Source: Butyrivibrio fibrisolvens
GTDB taxonomy: Bacteria > Bacillota > Clostridia > Lachnospirales > Lachnospiraceae
Direction: 5' to 3'
DNA: 64,000 bases
Assembly (NCBI RefSeq): GCF_023206215.1
Contig: NZ_CP065800.1
Coordinates: 4,030,001-4,094,000 of the forward strand
Shown: positions 62,869-64,000 of the stretch, piece by piece
Layout: every line of letters starts with the position of its first letter
Numbering within the stretch: position 1 is the first letter of the stretch
Made by a program: the position numbers and the translations under genes
Notes under the pieces: model-generated
Database searches by the model: none
Told to the model about the DNA's origin: nothing
What the model saw: the letters and a program-made list of their open reading frames with translations, nothing else

Positions 62869-64000
62869 TTAATTTATTATGAACTTCCTTACATAGCCTT
62901 CAATAGAGTTGGCGGATTCAGTAACAGTACTTGCACTTTCATCAACACCTTTACTGTTATCTGATACTGCCTGAGCACTTTCTGCAAGATTCTCGGCAGT
63001 TGCACTTACTTCCTGAGTACTAGCTGACTGCTCTTCCGAGATTGCTGCCATAGATGTTGCAATAGTATCAACCTTACCAATCTTGTCGATCATCTCGTTA
63101 ACAGTAGCGCTGGTCTCATCCAGACTCTGGAATATCTCTGCGAATGTATTGCCGGCTTTGGACACCGCCTCAACATTGGTATCGATCTCCTGCATATTGA
63201 CCTGAGACTTCTCTGACAGGGAATTGATCTGCTGGGTTATCTCTTCAAGGATCTTGGCAATCTGAGTCGTGGAGTCAGCAGAGTCTGTGGCAAGGCTACC
63301 GATCTCTGTAGCAACAACAGCAAATCCCTTGCCGGCCTCTCCTGCACGTGCAGCTTCTATGGAAGCATTAAGTGACAAGAGATTGGTCTGTTCTGCAATA
63401 GATGTGATCATCTCGATAATAGAATTGATCTTCTGTGCAGAGTCTCTTACTACTTCTACTACTTCATTCATATCTGTCATGGAAGCCGAGATATTACTCA
63501 TACCTTTTTGAACTGCTTCCATATCTTCTTTACCGTTCTTAGCTTTCTCTACAAGATTAGTTACAGTACCGTTGGCAGCCTGTCCCTTTTCTGTAAGATC
63601 GGATACTTCTGTTGCAAGCTCTGTTGCATTATTGGCAAGCTCTGTAACGGCATCAGCCATTCCGCTCATGGCATCCTTGATCTGCTGCATACCGTGAGCC
63701 TGTTCAGTGGCTTCATTGGTGAGCTTATAAGATGCATCTTTACTGGAAGATGCTTCGCCTGCAAGCTTATTAACCTCATTTTGAATATCTCCGAGTGTAT
63801 TTCTCATATTAACGACAAATTCACTCATATCATTGTTCATCTTACCTATCTCGTCATTGCCACCTGTCTTAATATCAACTCTAAAGTCTCCCTCTGCGAT
63901 CTTGGCAATATCACCTGTAAGTCTCTTAACAGGCTTTGCAACTATAGAATTGATAAGAGTGAACATTATAGCTGCGATTCCCAATATAACTACAACAGCA
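62869..64000 (-). CDS. Methyl-accepting chemotaxis protein, 5' end outside the window
   Basis: About 377 codons of the C-terminal part. A last membrane segment ([20 protein letters not shown]) leads into a HAMP domain ([20 protein letters not shown]) and the long coiled-coil signalling domain. Its tip contains [20 protein letters not shown], the CheA/CheW-binding hairpin. The C-terminus lacks the CheR-docking pentapeptide. The sensor half lies beyond the right edge. No chemotaxis partners are in view. Confidence 0.95.
   Translation of the reverse strand, partial: AVVVILGIAAIMFTLINSIVAKPVKRLTGDIAKIAEGDFRVDIKTGGNDEIGKMNNDMSEFVVNMRNTLGDIQNEVNKLAGEASSSKDASYKLTNEATEQAHGMQQIKDAMSGMADAVTELANNATELATEVSDLTEKGQAANGTVTNLVEKAKNGKEDMEAVQKGMSNISASMTDMNEVVEVVRDSAQKINSIIEMITSIAEQTNLLSLNASIEAARAGEAGKGFAVVATEIGSLATDSADSTTQIAKILEEITQQINSLSEKSQVNMQEIDTNVEAVSKAGNTFAEIFQSLDETSATVNEMIDKIGKVDTIATSMAAISEEQSASTQEVSATAENLAESAQAVSDNSKGVDESASTVTESANSIEGYVRKFIIN

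Overview
The window looks like chromosome of an AT-rich, low-GC Gram-positive of the Lachnospiraceae, most like Butyrivibrio or Pseudobutyrivibrio. Reasons: strong GGAGG-type ribosome sites throughout, a T-box and a lysine riboswitch, a eukaryotic-type HisA, small families typical of that group (DUF4250, DUF4364, DUF5685), and a complete clp/tig set. Most of it is housekeeping. The assignment is by protein resemblance only.

Layout. 1-9.2 kb: the start of a cyclodeaminase-like gene cut by the window edge, a TRIC channel, a SEC-C protein, TraX, the trkA-trkH potassium uptake pair, a small operon (zinc-ribbon membrane protein, DUF5685, J-domain protein) and a flavodoxin. 9.2-16.9 kb: GH42 beta-galactosidase, thrS under a T-box, a second SEC-C protein, a degenerate LytM factor paired with a bactofilin, a TrpR-like repressor and a cold-shock protein. 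17-20.1 kb: operon dapA-dapB-hisA under a lysine riboswitch. 20-30 kb: pyruvyl transferase family protein, typA, yigZ, a class A penicillin-binding protein, an IS1182-type insertion sequence with a frameshifted transposase, and tRNA-Thr(GGT). 30-38 kb: DUF4364, rarA, glmM, a hybrid histidine kinase and a two-receiver response regulator. 38-47 kb: clpB, engB, clpX, clpP, tig and a CYTH protein. 47-57.8 kb: malQ, a PfkB-type kinase with a TetR regulator, DUF2225, glnS, guaB and membrane proteins. 58-64 kb: ACT protein-hom-lysC, dapF and the 3' part of a chemotaxis receptor. lysC, dapA, dapB and dapF together cover much of the diaminopimelate/lysine route, with hom branching to threonine and methionine.

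The most unusual content is between the genes. Intergenic gaps hold several families of dispersed, strongly palindromic elements: two 280-290 bp near-perfect palindromes with a common core but different arms (38.1 and 56.4 kb), a three-copy multi-hairpin family with compensatory base changes (17.0, 20.5, 29.8 kb), a three-copy family with a possible pseudoknot that in two cases ends right at a ribosome binding site (18.8, 32.3, 47.3 kb), and two smaller families. Several share an apical motif ACTCGCTTCGCTC. I know of no named family that fits. A separate, apparently self-contained transcription unit (promoter, folded region, terminator) lies upstream of ACT-hom-lysC and is a candidate leader or small RNA.
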